Positions 27,317 through 36,669 of a stretch of 64,000 bases of DNA are shown here, piece after piece (position 1 is the first letter of the stretch; each line of letters opens with the position of its first letter). The position numbers and the translations under genes were made by a program. The notes beneath the pieces were generated by a model that did no database searches, was not told the DNA's origin, and was given only the letters and a program-made list of their open reading frames with translations. This stretch comes from Propionibacteriales bacterium (GTDB lineage: Bacteria > Actinomycetota > Actinomycetes > Propionibacteriales > Nocardioidaceae). The stretch is taken from NCBI GenBank assembly GCA_026392455.1, contig JAPLCB010000004.1, positions 558,001-622,000 of the forward strand, read 5' to 3'.

Positions 27317-28096
27317 TCAGACCGTCTTGACCGCGACCAGCGCGAGGCTGGCCGCGTTCTGCCGTTGCACGGTGAGCTCGGTGGCCTTGAGGAAGGGCCG
27401 GACCAGGGGAGCCCAGAGGACCCCGATCACGTAGGGGATCCGGAGCCCGTAGAAGAGCCGGCAGGCCCGGGAGACCCAGGTGCCGGTGTAGTAGCGGTAC
27501 GCCAGCACCTCCAGCCCGGCGGCTTCGAGCTTGGGCTGGAGGTCCTCGAGCCAGTAGCCCTCCCGGACGTGGCCGAGGTGCTCGTGGAACGCGCGACCGA
27601 AGACGACGGGGTAGCGCGGCGTCGGGACGGAGACCACCAACCGACCGCCCGGTGCCAGGGCTGCGGCGATCTCGTCGATGGCGAGGCGGTCGTCGTCGAT
27701 GTGCTCGAGGACGTCGATCGCGAGGACCTGGTCGAACCCGGGCCCCATCCCGAGCTGCCGCAGGTCCTTCTGGGAGACCTCGACCTGCTCGAAACCACCG
27801 CACCGGGCGATGGCTCGGGCCTCGGCAACCGACGCCGGGTCGAACTCGGTGACCACCATGGCTCCGCGGTGTCCGTGCGAGGCCACCTCGAAGCTGATCC
27901 GACCGTCGCCGCCGCCGACCTCGAGGGTCCGGGTCGCGTCGAAGTCGATCAGCGGCGCCACAGCGTTCCAGCGGTAGTGCGAGTGCATGTCCTCGGCGCC
28001 GAAGAGCCTGCGGTACCAGCGGAAGGCAGGGCGCGGGTCGATCAGGGACTTGCTGACCCCGAGGGGTTGGCGCCGCGCGGTCAGGGCTGTGGGCAT
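27317..28096 (-). CDS. Class I SAM-dependent methyltransferase
   Basis: A 259-residue methyltransferase. Motif I is TLEVGGGDGRISFEVA, followed by VTEFDPASV, then FDQVLAIDVLEHIDDD and LAPGGRLVVSVP. The first 35 residues form a basic, Pro-rich lead. The C-terminus has hydrophobic patches (YVIGVLWAPLVRPFL) that could bind membrane or lipid. The ATG at 28096 agrees with where coding character begins; upstream sequence on this strand belongs to the shadow of the neighbouring hydrolase. Convergent with the WS/DGAT gene with 15 bp between. Acceptor unknown. Confidence 0.78.
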   Translation of the reverse strand: MPTALTARRQPLGVSKSLIDPRPAFRWYRRLFGAEDMHSHYRWNAVAPLIDFDATRTLEVGGGDGRISFEVASHGHRGAMVVTEFDPASVAEARAIARCGGFEQVEVSQKDLRQLGMGPGFDQVLAIDVLEHIDDDRLAIDEIAAALAPGGRLVVSVPTPRYPVVFGRAFHEHLGHVREGYWLEDLQPKLEAAGLEVLAYRYYTGTWVSRACRLFYGLRIPYVIGVLWAPLVRPFLKATELTVQRQNAASLALVAVKTV

Positions 28097-28122
28097 ACGA
28101 ACAAGTGTGCCCGATATGTGCG

Positions 28123-29067
28123 TTATGCGGGAGTGGTTCGCGAAGGTTTCGGCAGTCGACTGGCGCGACGTCCGGCCGTCGTGTCGACAGCCTCGAGGAA
28201 CGCCGGGACGAACACGGACGAGTGCAGCACGCACCCTGCGTGCCCGCACTCGGCCACGTGCACGGTGGCGCCCGGGATGGTGGCTGCGATCGCGCGCTGC
28301 CGGTCCGGCGAGAGGACCTTGTCCTGGGTCGTCACCACGACCGCGGTGGGGATGTCGATCTTGTGCAGCCAGGGGGTCGAGTGGTGCCGCCCCAGGGAGG
28401 CCACGGCCTGGGCGACCGCCCACGCGCTGGTGCTGCGCCACTCGCGCAGGGCCCACTGATGGGTGTCGCTGGGCTCCAGCAGCATCTCGGCGGCGGCCGT
28501 GGTGGCGAGGTTCAGGGTCTTGCTGCGGGAGAACGTGCTGAAGGCGCCCATGCCGAGCTCCATGGCTTGGTGGAAGAGGCGCTCGGTCCCGGTGGTCCGG
28601 AAGTGGTCGGTGGTGGCGGCAAGGACGATCCCACCGAACCGCTGCGGGTGCTGGCGCCAGCAGCGCTGCGCGACGATCGACCCCATCGAGTAGCCGGCGA
28701 CGATCGGCTGGACCAGGTCCAGCACGTTGGCGATGGCAGCGACGTCGTCGGCGCAGTCCCGGATCGAGAAGTGCTCCGAGACGATGCCGCGGCCGTGCCA
28801 GCGCTGGTCGAAGACCACCACCCGGTACTTGGCGCTGAGCTTCTCGACCACCGGGAACCAGGTCAGCAGCCCGGTGCAGCCGACAGCGTGCAGCAGGATC
28901 ACCGTCGGAGCGTCGGGGGTCGGGCCCGGGACGTCGGTCAGCCAGGTGCGGCCTCGCCCGGGCACGTCCAGCCAACGGCCCGGCGGAACCACGACGTCGG
29001 GGACGTCGACCAGGTTGCGGAGCAGGTCGGGAAGGGACGGGATCGGCGGGAGCAGCGGGAGTTTCAC
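28123..29067 (-). CDS. Alpha/beta hydrolase fold protein
   Basis: About 314 residues. HAVGCTG contains the oxyanion-hole region, GYSMGS the nucleophile elbow (Ser127 from the GTG start), TTQDKVLSP an acid and ECGHAG the catalytic His, so the triad looks complete. The fold is that of esterases, lipases and C-C hydrolases; substrate is open. GTG 29067 is preferred over a start about 100 bp upstream because the longer form would read through the KstR-type operator of the divergent side-chain operon, and GAGGTG lies before the GTG. Confidence 0.78.
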   Translation of the reverse strand: MKLPLLPPIPSLPDLLRNLVDVPDVVVPPGRWLDVPGRGRTWLTDVPGPTPDAPTVILLHAVGCTGLLTWFPVVEKLSAKYRVVVFDQRWHGRGIVSEHFSIRDCADDVAAIANVLDLVQPIVAGYSMGSIVAQRCWRQHPQRFGGIVLAATTDHFRTTGTERLFHQAMELGMGAFSTFSRSKTLNLATTAAAEMLLEPSDTHQWALREWRSTSAWAVAQAVASLGRHHSTPWLHKIDIPTAVVVTTQDKVLSPDRQRAIAATIPGATVHVAECGHAGCVLHSSVFVPAFLEAVDTTAGRRASRLPKPSRTTPA

Positions 29068-29136
29068 GGGGGCACCTCGATCTCGGCAAAGCCCAGGGTC
29101 TGAGTACGTGCTCATTCTGGGGTTGTCAGGATAGAG

Positions 29137-29150
29137 TAGAACAGGTTCCA
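29137..29150 (+). promoter_or_regulatory. KstR-type operator/promoter of the side-chain (chsE-chsH-ltp2) operon
   Basis: TAGAACAGGTTCCA is a full match to TNNAACNNGTTNNA and is identical to the site at 14536. It runs into CAGTTT (29149-29154). It also lies 70 bp upstream of the divergent alpha/beta hydrolase. Confidence 0.85.
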
Positions 29151-29189
29151 GTTTTCGACGCTTCACGTCTTGACCCGATGGGAGTTCCT

Positions 29190-31409
29190 GTGTCCGAGGT
29201 TCGCGAAGAGATCCGCTCCGTAGTCTCCGATGTCCTGGACAAGGGGGGTGCCACCTGGGACGCCCTCGCCGAGAGCGGTCTGCTGGCGCTCGCGGCCCCG
29301 GAGGCTCATGGTGGCGAGGCGCTCGGCCTCGCCGAGGTGGGCGTGCTCCTGCACGAGATCGGGAAGCGAGCCGTCGACCTCCCGGTCTGGGAGACCCTGG
29401 TCTGCGGGCTGCTCACGTTGCGGGCGGGCGCGTCGGAGGACCTCCAGGCACAGCTCGTCCCGGAGATCGTCGCCGGGAAGCTGCTGCTGGCTCCGGCCCT
29501 GAACGAGCCCGGCAACGCACTGCCGATCGCTCCGGCGACCACGCTGCGCGACGGCGTCGTGACCGGGTACAAGACCGACGTCAGTGTGCTCGAGGCCGGC
29601 GCGCAACGAGTGCTGCTGCTGGTCTCCACCGATGCTGGCGTCGCGCTGGTCGACCCGCACGGCCCTGGCGTCACTGCGACGCCCAACTACTCGTCGCGGG
29701 TCGTCCCCAAGGCCGAGGCGCGCGGACTCGGCGAGACCGGTTACCGCTTCGACGGGGCGCCGGCGGTAGCGGTCCTCGACGAGGGTGCTGCCTCGGTGCT
29801 GCGCGAGCACGCGATCGCCGGGCTGCTGCTCCTGGGCGACGGCCTGGTCGCCGGTGCCCTGGGCCTGACCGCCGGCTACATCAAGGAACGCGGCCAGTTC
29901 GGTCGCAAGCTGGCCGAGTTCCAAGCGGTGGCAGTCCAGATCGCCGACGTCTTCGTGGTCGCGCGGATGGTGGCGCTGGCCGCCGAATCTGCGGCCTGGC
30001 GGGTCGCCGAGGGGCTTCCTGCTGCCGACGACCTCGCGATCGGCGCCTTCTGGTTCGCCGACCGGGTGCCTGCCGCGCTGCAGACCTGCCATCACCTGCA
30101 CGGCGGCATGGGGGTCGACGAGACCTACCCGCTGCACCACTACTTCTCCCGGGTCAAGGACATCACCCGCCTCCTCGGTGGGCGGGCCGCGACCCTGGCA
30201 GCCGTTCCGGTCCAGGAGACCGACGGCAAGAACGCCGAGCTCACCGAGTCGCAGCGCGCGTTCAAGGACGAGGTCCGCAGCTACTTCTCCACCTTGGTCT
30301 CCGACGAGGACAAGCTGGACATGATGGAGAACCGGCACGGCGACGCCTACCACCGCAACATCAAGCAGATGGGCAACGACGGCTGGATGGGCGTCGGCTG
30401 GCCGGTCGAGTACGGCGGCAAGGGGCTCGGCGAGATCGAGCAGCAGATCTTTGCCAACGAGGCCGCCCGCGGCGACATCCACCTGCCGTCGGTGACCCTG
30501 CAGACGGTGGGCCCGACGCTCCAGTCCTTCGGCACCGAGAAGCAGAAGGAGATGTTCCTCAAGCCGATCCTCGCCGGCGACGTGCACTTCGCGATCGGCT
30601 ACTCCGAGGCGGACGCCGGCACCGACCTGGCCTCGTTGCGCTGCGCGGCCAGGAAGGACCCGGCGACAGGTGACTGGATCGTCAACGGCCAGAAGATGTG
30701 GACCACCGGTGGCCATGCCGCCGACTACATCTGGCTCGCCGTCCGCACCGATCCCGACGCTCCGAAGCACAAGGGCATCTCGGTGCTGATCATGGACACC
30801 AAGGACCCGGGCTACTCCTGGACCCCGATCGTGACCTGCGACGGCTCGCACCACGTCAACGCGACCTACTACAACGACGTCCGCGTCCCCGCCGACATGC
30901 TGGTCGGTGAGGAGAACCAGGGCTGGCGCCTGATCACCACCCAGCTCAACCACGAGCGGATCATGCTGGGTCCGGCCGGCCGGCTCGAAGGCCTTCGCGA
31001 CGACGTGATCGCCTGGGCGAAGGACAAGACCGCCCCTGACGGCACGCCGTTGCTCGAGGTCCCGTCGGTGCGCGAGACCCTCGCCCGGGTGACCGTCTCG
31101 TTCCGGGTCAACGAGCTGCTCAACTGGCAGGTGGCTGGCGGCGGCGGGCACGACCCGAAGGCCATCGTGGCGGACTCGTCGGCGTCGAAGGTGTTCGCCT
31201 CGGACGAGGTGCAGAAGCTCGGCCTGGACCTGGAGGAGATCGTCACGGCGTACGGGGATCCTGCCGACCCCGCGACCGCCGAGCTGCTGCACTTCCTGGA
31301 CGCGACCTCGAAGCGCAACCTGGTGCTGACCTTCGGCGGCGGTGTCAACGAGGTCCAGCGCGAGCTGATCGCGATGTTCGGCCTGGGCCTGCCCAAGGTC
31401 CCCCGTTGA
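29190..31409 (+). CDS. Fused FadE28-FadE29-type acyl-CoA dehydrogenase (ChsE1-ChsE2)
   Basis: A 739-residue polypeptide with two acyl-CoA dehydrogenase halves joined near residues 340-350 (QETDGKNAELTESQ). The first half contains YIKERGQFGRKLAEFQAV and the YPLHHYFSRVKD end typical of FadE28; the second has GWPVEYGGKG, IGYSEADAGTDLASL and FGGGVNEVQRELIAMFGLGLP typical of FadE29. In M. tuberculosis these are separate genes (Rv3544c, Rv3543c) whose proteins form an alpha2-beta2 complex removing hydrogens from the last three-carbon steroid side chain. The following genes are the expected chsH2, chsH1 and ltp2. GTG 29190 has GGGAG 5 nt upstream; ATG 29178 is the alternative. Confidence 0.88.
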   Translation: MSEVREEIRSVVSDVLDKGGATWDALAESGLLALAAPEAHGGEALGLAEVGVLLHEIGKRAVDLPVWETLVCGLLTLRAGASEDLQAQLVPEIVAGKLLLAPALNEPGNALPIAPATTLRDGVVTGYKTDVSVLEAGAQRVLLLVSTDAGVALVDPHGPGVTATPNYSSRVVPKAEARGLGETGYRFDGAPAVAVLDEGAASVLREHAIAGLLLLGDGLVAGALGLTAGYIKERGQFGRKLAEFQAVAVQIADVFVVARMVALAAESAAWRVAEGLPAADDLAIGAFWFADRVPAALQTCHHLHGGMGVDETYPLHHYFSRVKDITRLLGGRAATLAAVPVQETDGKNAELTESQRAFKDEVRSYFSTLVSDEDKLDMMENRHGDAYHRNIKQMGNDGWMGVGWPVEYGGKGLGEIEQQIFANEAARGDIHLPSVTLQTVGPTLQSFGTEKQKEMFLKPILAGDVHFAIGYSEADAGTDLASLRCAARKDPATGDWIVNGQKMWTTGGHAADYIWLAVRTDPDAPKHKGISVLIMDTKDPGYSWTPIVTCDGSHHVNATYYNDVRVPADMLVGEENQGWRLITTQLNHERIMLGPAGRLEGLRDDVIAWAKDKTAPDGTPLLEVPSVRETLARVTVSFRVNELLNWQVAGGGGHDPKAIVADSSASKVFASDEVQKLGLDLEEIVTAYGDPADPATAELLHFLDATSKRNLVLTFGGGVNEVQRELIAMFGLGLPKVPR

Positions 31410-32374
31410 GCGGCGGCCTCGACGCGCTCGACCTGAGCGGTGACTGGGACCACGACCGCATCATGGCCGAGGTCGAGAAGATGTTCGCGATGGGCGAGAC
31501 CAGTCCCCGCGCGGCCCGGGACCCGATCAACCAGCCGATGATCAACAACTGGACCGAGGCGATCGGCGAGACCGACCCGCGCTACGCGAGCTCGGCCGAC
31601 GGCGGAGCCGGGATCGCACCGCCGGCGATGGCCCAGGTCTGGACGATGTACGGCCTCGACCCGACCCGCCCTGCCGACGACCCGCTGCACGGCACCATGC
31701 AGATCTTCGACGCTGCCGGGTTCAGCTCGGTCCTCGGCACCAACTGCGACCAGACCTACCTGCGCGACGTGCGGGTCGGGGAGCACGTCTCGATCACGAC
31801 CAAGCTCGAATCAGTGGTCGGCCCCAAGGTGACCGGGGTCGGTGAGGGCTACTTCGTCAGCACGTTGAACACCTGGTGGGTCGGCGACGGGGCGGACCGC
31901 GAGGCCGTCGCGACGATGCTGTTCCGGGTGCTCAAGTTCAAACCGGCGGCACGTAAGCCTGCCGAGGCGAAGATCGACCGCACGAAGCTGGTCCGGCCGC
32001 AGATGAACCGGGACACCCAGTACTTCTGGGACGGCACCGCGGTCGGCGAGCTCCGGATCCAGAAGTGCAACGCGTGCGGAGAGCTGCGGCACCCACCGGG
32101 CCCGATGTGCCCGTCCTGCCACGCGCACGACCGGGGCTACGTCGTCGCCACCGGCAAGGGCACGGTGTTCTCGTTCCTGGTCCACCACGCGCCGTACCTG
32201 CCGGGCAAGGAGCTGCCGGCCACCCTGGCGCTGATCGAGCTCGAGGAAGGACTCCGGATGATCGGTGAGGTTCAGGGCGGCCGCGAGACCATCACGGTCG
32301 GTTCGCCGGTGCAGGTGGTGTTCGAGAAGATCGACGACTCGCTCACCCTCGCGCAGTGGGAGGTCATCGCATGA
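31406..32374 (+). CDS. chsH2: Steroid enoyl-CoA hydratase subunit ChsH2 with DUF35 domain
   Basis: A 322-residue protein: an N-terminal MaoC-like half (to about 180) and a C-terminal DUF35 region with a rubredoxin-like zinc ribbon CNACGELRHPPGPMCPSC and an OB-fold segment. This is the layout of ChsH2 (Rv3542c). With ChsH1 it hydrates the steroid-22-enoyl-CoA with a three-carbon side chain; its DUF35 part binds and supports the aldolase Ltp2. The TTG start overlaps the upstream stop by 4 bp, matching the coupling seen in the rest of this operon. Confidence 0.88.
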   Translation: MSGGLDALDLSGDWDHDRIMAEVEKMFAMGETSPRAARDPINQPMINNWTEAIGETDPRYASSADGGAGIAPPAMAQVWTMYGLDPTRPADDPLHGTMQIFDAAGFSSVLGTNCDQTYLRDVRVGEHVSITTKLESVVGPKVTGVGEGYFVSTLNTWWVGDGADREAVATMLFRVLKFKPAARKPAEAKIDRTKLVRPQMNRDTQYFWDGTAVGELRIQKCNACGELRHPPGPMCPSCHAHDRGYVVATGKGTVFSFLVHHAPYLPGKELPATLALIELEEGLRMIGEVQGGRETITVGSPVQVVFEKIDDSLTLAQWEVIA

Positions 32375-32787
32375 TCGGGACCGCCCTTCCCGCCTGGAGC
32401 CTTCCGCTCACGCCGACGCTGATCGTCTCCACCGCGATCGCGACCCGGGACTTCCAGGACGTCCACCACGACCGCGACCTCGCCCAGGGTCACGGCTCGA
32501 AGGACATCTTCATGAACATCCTGACCACCACCGGCTACGTGCAGAAGTACGTCGGGGACTGGGCCCGCGGTGCGGTCGGTCCGGACTTCCGGATCACGTC
32601 CTGCGGCTTGCGGCTCGGTGCCCCGGCCTACCCGTACGACACGCTGACCTTCTCCGGCACCGTGGTCGAGAATTCTGACGACGCCGCAGGTCGTCAGCCG
32701 GGCACCATCACCATCGACGTCCTCGGTCTGGTCTCGTTGGGCAACCACGTCAACGCCAAGGTGACCCTCGTAGGAGGATCGGCATGA
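32371..32787 (+). CDS. chsH1: Steroid enoyl-CoA hydratase subunit ChsH1 (MaoC-like)
   Basis: A 138-residue single hot-dog MaoC-like protein. The conserved catalytic segment DVHHDRDLAQGHGSKDIFMN occupies about residues 30-49 and supplies the active Asp/His pair of the ChsH1-ChsH2 heterotetramer; the partner's MaoC half is catalytically degenerate in this family. ATG start in an ATGA overlap with chsH2 and the same overlap with ltp2. Equivalent to Rv3541c in order and size. Confidence 0.88.
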   Translation: MIGTALPAWSLPLTPTLIVSTAIATRDFQDVHHDRDLAQGHGSKDIFMNILTTTGYVQKYVGDWARGAVGPDFRITSCGLRLGAPAYPYDTLTFSGTVVENSDDAAGRQPGTITIDVLGLVSLGNHVNAKVTLVGGSA

Positions 32788-33953
32788 CCCGCACCCTCAA
32801 GGGCAAGTCCGCGATCGCCGGCATCGGTGCCACCGAGTTCTCCAAGGAGTCCGGTCGTTCCGAGCTGCAGCTCTCCTGCGAGGCCGTCCTGGACGCGTTG
32901 GAGGACTGCGGCCTGTCGACCAGCGACGTCGACGGCCTGGTCACCTTCACGATGGACAACTCCTCGGAGATCGCGGTGGCCCGCGAGCTCGGGATGGGCG
33001 ACCTGCGGTTCTTCAGCCGGATCAACTACGGCGGTGGGGCCGCCTGCGGCACCGTCCAGCAGGCAGCGATCGCGGTCGCGACCGGGGTTGCCGACGTGGT
33101 GGTCTGCTACCGAGGCTTCAACGAGCGCTCCGGCGACCGGTTCGGGCAGGTCTCCCAGTGGGCCGCCGCGCAGGTGAACTCCAACGGCCTGGACAACGCG
33201 TTCAGCTACCCCTACGGGCTCTCCACCCCCGCGGCCACGGTCGCGATGCAGGCGACCCGCTACATGCACGAGTACGGCGCCACCTCGGCCGACTTCGGTG
33301 CCGTCGCCGTCGCCGACCGCAAGCACGCGGCGACGAACCCGAAGGCGTTCTTCTACGGCAAGCCGATCACCATCGAGGAGCACCAGGCGTCCCGGTGGAT
33401 CGCCGAGCCCCTGCACCTGCTCGACTGCTGCCAGGAGAGCGACGGGGCTGTCGCCATCGTGGTCACCACGCCCGAACGAGCCGCTGACCTCAAGCAGAAG
33501 CCCGCGATCATCTCGGCAGCTGCTCAGGGCAGTGCCGCCGACCAGTTCGTGATGACGTCGTACTACCGCGACAACATCGGCGTCCCGGAGATGGGTGTCG
33601 TCGGCCGTGAGCTGTGGCGGCAGTCCGGCCTCGGACCGGACGACATGGCGATGGCGGTGCTCTACGACCACTTCACGCCGTACGTGCTGATGCAGCTGGA
33701 GGAGCTCGGGTTCTGCGGGCGCGGCGAGGCCAAGGACTTCGTGAGGGACGGGGCGATCGAGCTCGGCGGCCGGTTGCCGCTGAACACCCACGGTGGACAG
33801 CTCGGGGAGGCGTACATCCACGGGATGAACGGAATCGCCGAAGGTGTCCGCCAGGTGCGGGGCACCTCGGTCAACCCGGTCCCGGACGTCGAGCACGTGC
33901 TGGTCACCGCCGGGACCGGCGTACCGACCAGCGGGCTGATCCTGTCGGCCTGA
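32784..33953 (+). CDS. ltp2: Thiolase-like steroid aldolase Ltp2
   Basis: A 389-residue thiolase-superfamily protein of the SCP2-like type lacking the usual Cys nucleophile set. Ltp2 cleaves the 17-hydroxy steroid propionyl-CoA by a retro-aldol reaction, giving the 17-keto steroid androstenedione and propionyl-CoA; it needs the DUF35 domain of ChsH2. Visible features are the N-terminal KSAIAGIGATEFSKESGR motif, quoted by AGIGATEFS, the NYGGGAACGTVQQA region and the C-terminal NTHGGQLGEAYIHGMNG typical of the group. It ends the operon; coupling to chsH1 is by ATGA. Confidence 0.88.
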   Translation: MTRTLKGKSAIAGIGATEFSKESGRSELQLSCEAVLDALEDCGLSTSDVDGLVTFTMDNSSEIAVARELGMGDLRFFSRINYGGGAACGTVQQAAIAVATGVADVVVCYRGFNERSGDRFGQVSQWAAAQVNSNGLDNAFSYPYGLSTPAATVAMQATRYMHEYGATSADFGAVAVADRKHAATNPKAFFYGKPITIEEHQASRWIAEPLHLLDCCQESDGAVAIVVTTPERAADLKQKPAIISAAAQGSAADQFVMTSYYRDNIGVPEMGVVGRELWRQSGLGPDDMAMAVLYDHFTPYVLMQLEELGFCGRGEAKDFVRDGAIELGGRLPLNTHGGQLGEAYIHGMNGIAEGVRQVRGTSVNPVPDVEHVLVTAGTGVPTSGLILSA

Positions 33954-34047
33954 CCTGCTCAGATCGGGTCGAGCCCGGCCGATAGGGGGAGGACCAGCCG
34001 GAGCACGGATGCTCCTCGGCTCTCGTTGCCATGGAAGGTGACGCCTC

Positions 34048-36663
34048 ATGCTCGTGCGCCGTCGACTTGTTGCGGTCCTGCTCCTCACCCTGATCGTGGT
34101 CCCGGTCGTGATGACCCACAGCGGTGCGGTCCGCACCGGCCGCAGCGAGCTCTGCGCGCTGCCGGCGACCGCGCTGCGGATCGGCAACACCATCGCCTGC
34201 GTCCATGCGGACGTGGCGCCCCCCGGCGTCGACGTGACCGAACCGGCCACGACGGCCGAGCTGCGCGAGCGCCCCGGCGCCAGCGCTGCGGCGTACGAGG
34301 CCGCCGCCGACCTCGGGGTCCCGACCCCGACGACCGCTGCTGCGAACGCGAGTACTCCGGCGGTGGAGTGCAACGGGGACGGCGCATCGGGCTACCGCGT
34401 GCAGCCGATGTACGTCGTCGAGGCGAACCAGACCAACCGCTACGCCTCCTTGCTCGCGTCCTTCCGGCTGTGGGCCGCTGGTACCGACGACGTCGTGAAC
34501 CGCTCCGCGGCGCTGACCGGGGGCGTCCGGCACATCCGGTACGTCACTGACCCGGCTTCTGGGGGTACCTGCGTGGCCAACGTCTTGAACGTGACGGTGC
34601 CCGCGGGCTCGATGGCCAGCTTCGGGAGCTCGGTCGCGGCGGTCCAGGCTCTGGGGTACACCAACCCGGCGCGCAAGTACCTGATGTGGACCGATGCCAC
34701 CGTCCTGTGCGGCGTGGCGAGCATGTACACCAGTGACGGAGCCAGCCAGTCGAACCCGAACAACGGCAGCTACCCGCAGTACGCGCGGGTCGACGCCGGG
34801 TGCTGGGGCTACGGCGACGGCGCCGGGCAGCACTCGGTCGAGGCCCACGAGCTGATGCACACGCTGGGTGGCGTGCAGGCGAGCGCACCGCACGGCACCC
34901 GGGCAGGTCACTGCTGGGACGAGTCCGACTCGATGTGCTACGCCGACGGCGGCGGGTTCGCGATGCAGCAGATCTGCGAACCCGGCAAGGAGTACTTCTT
35001 CGACTGCAACAACGACGACTACTTCTCCACCTACCCGCAGACCGGGAACTACCTCGCGACGCACTGGAACGCGGCCGACTCCCGGTTCCTGATCGGTGGC
35101 GGCGACGGGAGCGGGGACGGCAGCCTGGGCTCCCCGACGTCGCTGGGGGCGACCGTCTCGGTCAACAACCCGGCTGTTCCCGGGCTCGCCACCCAGGTGT
35201 CGGTGGCCCCCCAGCTGCCGACCGGACGGACGGTCGCGAGGATCGCCTGGAGCTCCAAGCGCACCGACTGCGTCTTCGGTACCCCCGCAGCCGAGCAGTC
35301 GACGGTCACCTGCGCGGCGACGTCGGCCGCCGCGACGACCGTGACCGTGGTGGTGACCGACTCGACGGGGGCGACCAAGACCGTCTCCAGCCCGTTGACC
35401 TTCGCCACCGGAGCACCGCGCCCGGTCACCGTCACGATCACGGCAGCCGACCAGGCTTCCCCGGCGTCGGTCTGCACCGGCGCGGTCTTCCCGCTGCGCG
35501 CCCGGGTCGTCGACGTTGCCAGCGGATCTCCGGTCAAGGGGCTCCCGGTGACCTTCAAGCGGGTGTCGGGGATCGTCGGCACCCTCGGGACCATCTCGAC
35601 CACGCTCGGGGGCGTCGCGGAATCGGTTCCGAAGATCATCACCACGACCTCGTACTCGGCCGGCACCGTGACCGGCGCCGTGTACGCCGCAGCAACCTCC
35701 TCCACCGTGGCCGCGGTCCCCGGGCAGTGCGACTCGGCCCTGACCGGATCCGCCGACAAGGACGCGACCTACTACGCCGACCCGGTCACCGTGACGGGGA
35801 CCGTCACCAGGGTCGTCGACGGGGTCACGATCGGGGTGTACGGCCTCGCCGTGCCGGTGAAGCTGACCACCGTCGTCTCCGGGATCCCCCGGACCACCAC
35901 GCTGGCCTCGGCGGTCACCCGGGCCGACGGCAGCTACGCGGTGGTCGTCCGCCCCGTCGCGAGCGGTCTGCTCACCGCCCAGGTCCCGCTGTCGGCCGGC
36001 TACCTGGCCCGTTCGGTCGAGCTGGGTGACGTCCAGGTGACGTTGCCGCAGACGGCCCTGACCGGCGCGGTCAACCAGGACGATGTCGGCTACGGCTCCC
36101 CGGTCGTGGTCTCCGGCCAGCTCGACCGGATCGCTGGTCCGACCACCACCGGGATCAAGGGAACGGTGTCGGTCCTGGTCACTGCGCCGGGCAGGGCGCC
36201 GGTCAAGGTGGGCTCCGCCACGACCAGCGCGCTGGGGGCCTACGCGGTCACCCTGCCGCTGAAGGTGTCCGGGGTCCTGTCCGTGGCCTACGCGGGCGCG
36301 GCGGGCCTGCCGGCAGCCTCCGCGGTGGTCGGTCCGGTCACGGCCGGGACCTGGACCACCCAGCTGACCGCAGCCGCCTCGTCGATGAGCATCGGCGCCG
36401 GCAGCTCCACCACCGTGACCGGCACGGTGACCAAGACGTACGGCGGTCTCACGGTGCCTGCGCCGGGGCTGAAGATCTCGCTCTTCTTCACCCCGACCGG
36501 TTCCGCGATCAGCAAGCTGCTCGCCTCGACGACCACCACCGCCGCCGGGACCTTCACGACCAAGCCCAAGCCGCCGTCGTCCGGAGTGATGGCGCTGCTG
36601 CTCGCGGCCGTCCCCGGCTACACCGAGGCCAGCGGAGGTCCGTTCCCGATCACGGTCCAGTGA
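34048..36663 (+). CDS. Large secreted protein with HExxH metalloprotease-like domain and Ig-like repeats
   Basis: An 871-residue protein. Residues 1-30 are a signal peptide (RRR, hydrophobic stretch). The next 330 residues contain EAHELMHTLGG followed by DSMCY, which resemble the zinc-binding HExxH and Met-turn of metzincin proteases, plus many Cys. The third metzincin ligand position (HExxHxxGxxH/D) is Gln here, so activity is uncertain. From about residue 365 to the end there are tandem beta-sandwich, Ser/Thr/Val-rich domains of about 90-100 residues each (repeats starting AATSS, ALTGSADKDA, ALTGAVNQDD, QLTAAASS). Ribosome binding site GGAAGG precedes the ATG. No known link to sterol degradation. 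Confidence 0.7.
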   Translation: MLVRRRLVAVLLLTLIVVPVVMTHSGAVRTGRSELCALPATALRIGNTIACVHADVAPPGVDVTEPATTAELRERPGASAAAYEAAADLGVPTPTTAAANASTPAVECNGDGASGYRVQPMYVVEANQTNRYASLLASFRLWAAGTDDVVNRSAALTGGVRHIRYVTDPASGGTCVANVLNVTVPAGSMASFGSSVAAVQALGYTNPARKYLMWTDATVLCGVASMYTSDGASQSNPNNGSYPQYARVDAGCWGYGDGAGQHSVEAHELMHTLGGVQASAPHGTRAGHCWDESDSMCYADGGGFAMQQICEPGKEYFFDCNNDDYFSTYPQTGNYLATHWNAADSRFLIGGGDGSGDGSLGSPTSLGATVSVNNPAVPGLATQVSVAPQLPTGRTVARIAWSSKRTDCVFGTPAAEQSTVTCAATSAAATTVTVVVTDSTGATKTVSSPLTFATGAPRPVTVTITAADQASPASVCTGAVFPLRARVVDVASGSPVKGLPVTFKRVSGIVGTLGTISTTLGGVAESVPKIITTTSYSAGTVTGAVYAAATSSTVAAVPGQCDSALTGSADKDATYYADPVTVTGTVTRVVDGVTIGVYGLAVPVKLTTVVSGIPRTTTLASAVTRADGSYAVVVRPVASGLLTAQVPLSAGYLARSVELGDVQVTLPQTALTGAVNQDDVGYGSPVVVSGQLDRIAGPTTTGIKGTVSVLVTAPGRAPVKVGSATTSALGAYAVTLPLKVSGVLSVAYAGAAGLPAASAVVGPVTAGTWTTQLTAAASSMSIGAGSSTTVTGTVTKTYGGLTVPAPGLKISLFFTPTGSAISKLLASTTTTAAGTFTTKPKPPSSGVMALLLAAVPGYTEASGGPFPITVQ

Positions 36664-36669
36664 GACCCG

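Noticed and set aside
27317-29089. 590-codon frame suggesting a fusion of methyltransferase with upstream sequence
   Set aside because: Upstream part is a shadow of the alpha/beta hydrolase; the methyltransferase begins at ATG 28096.
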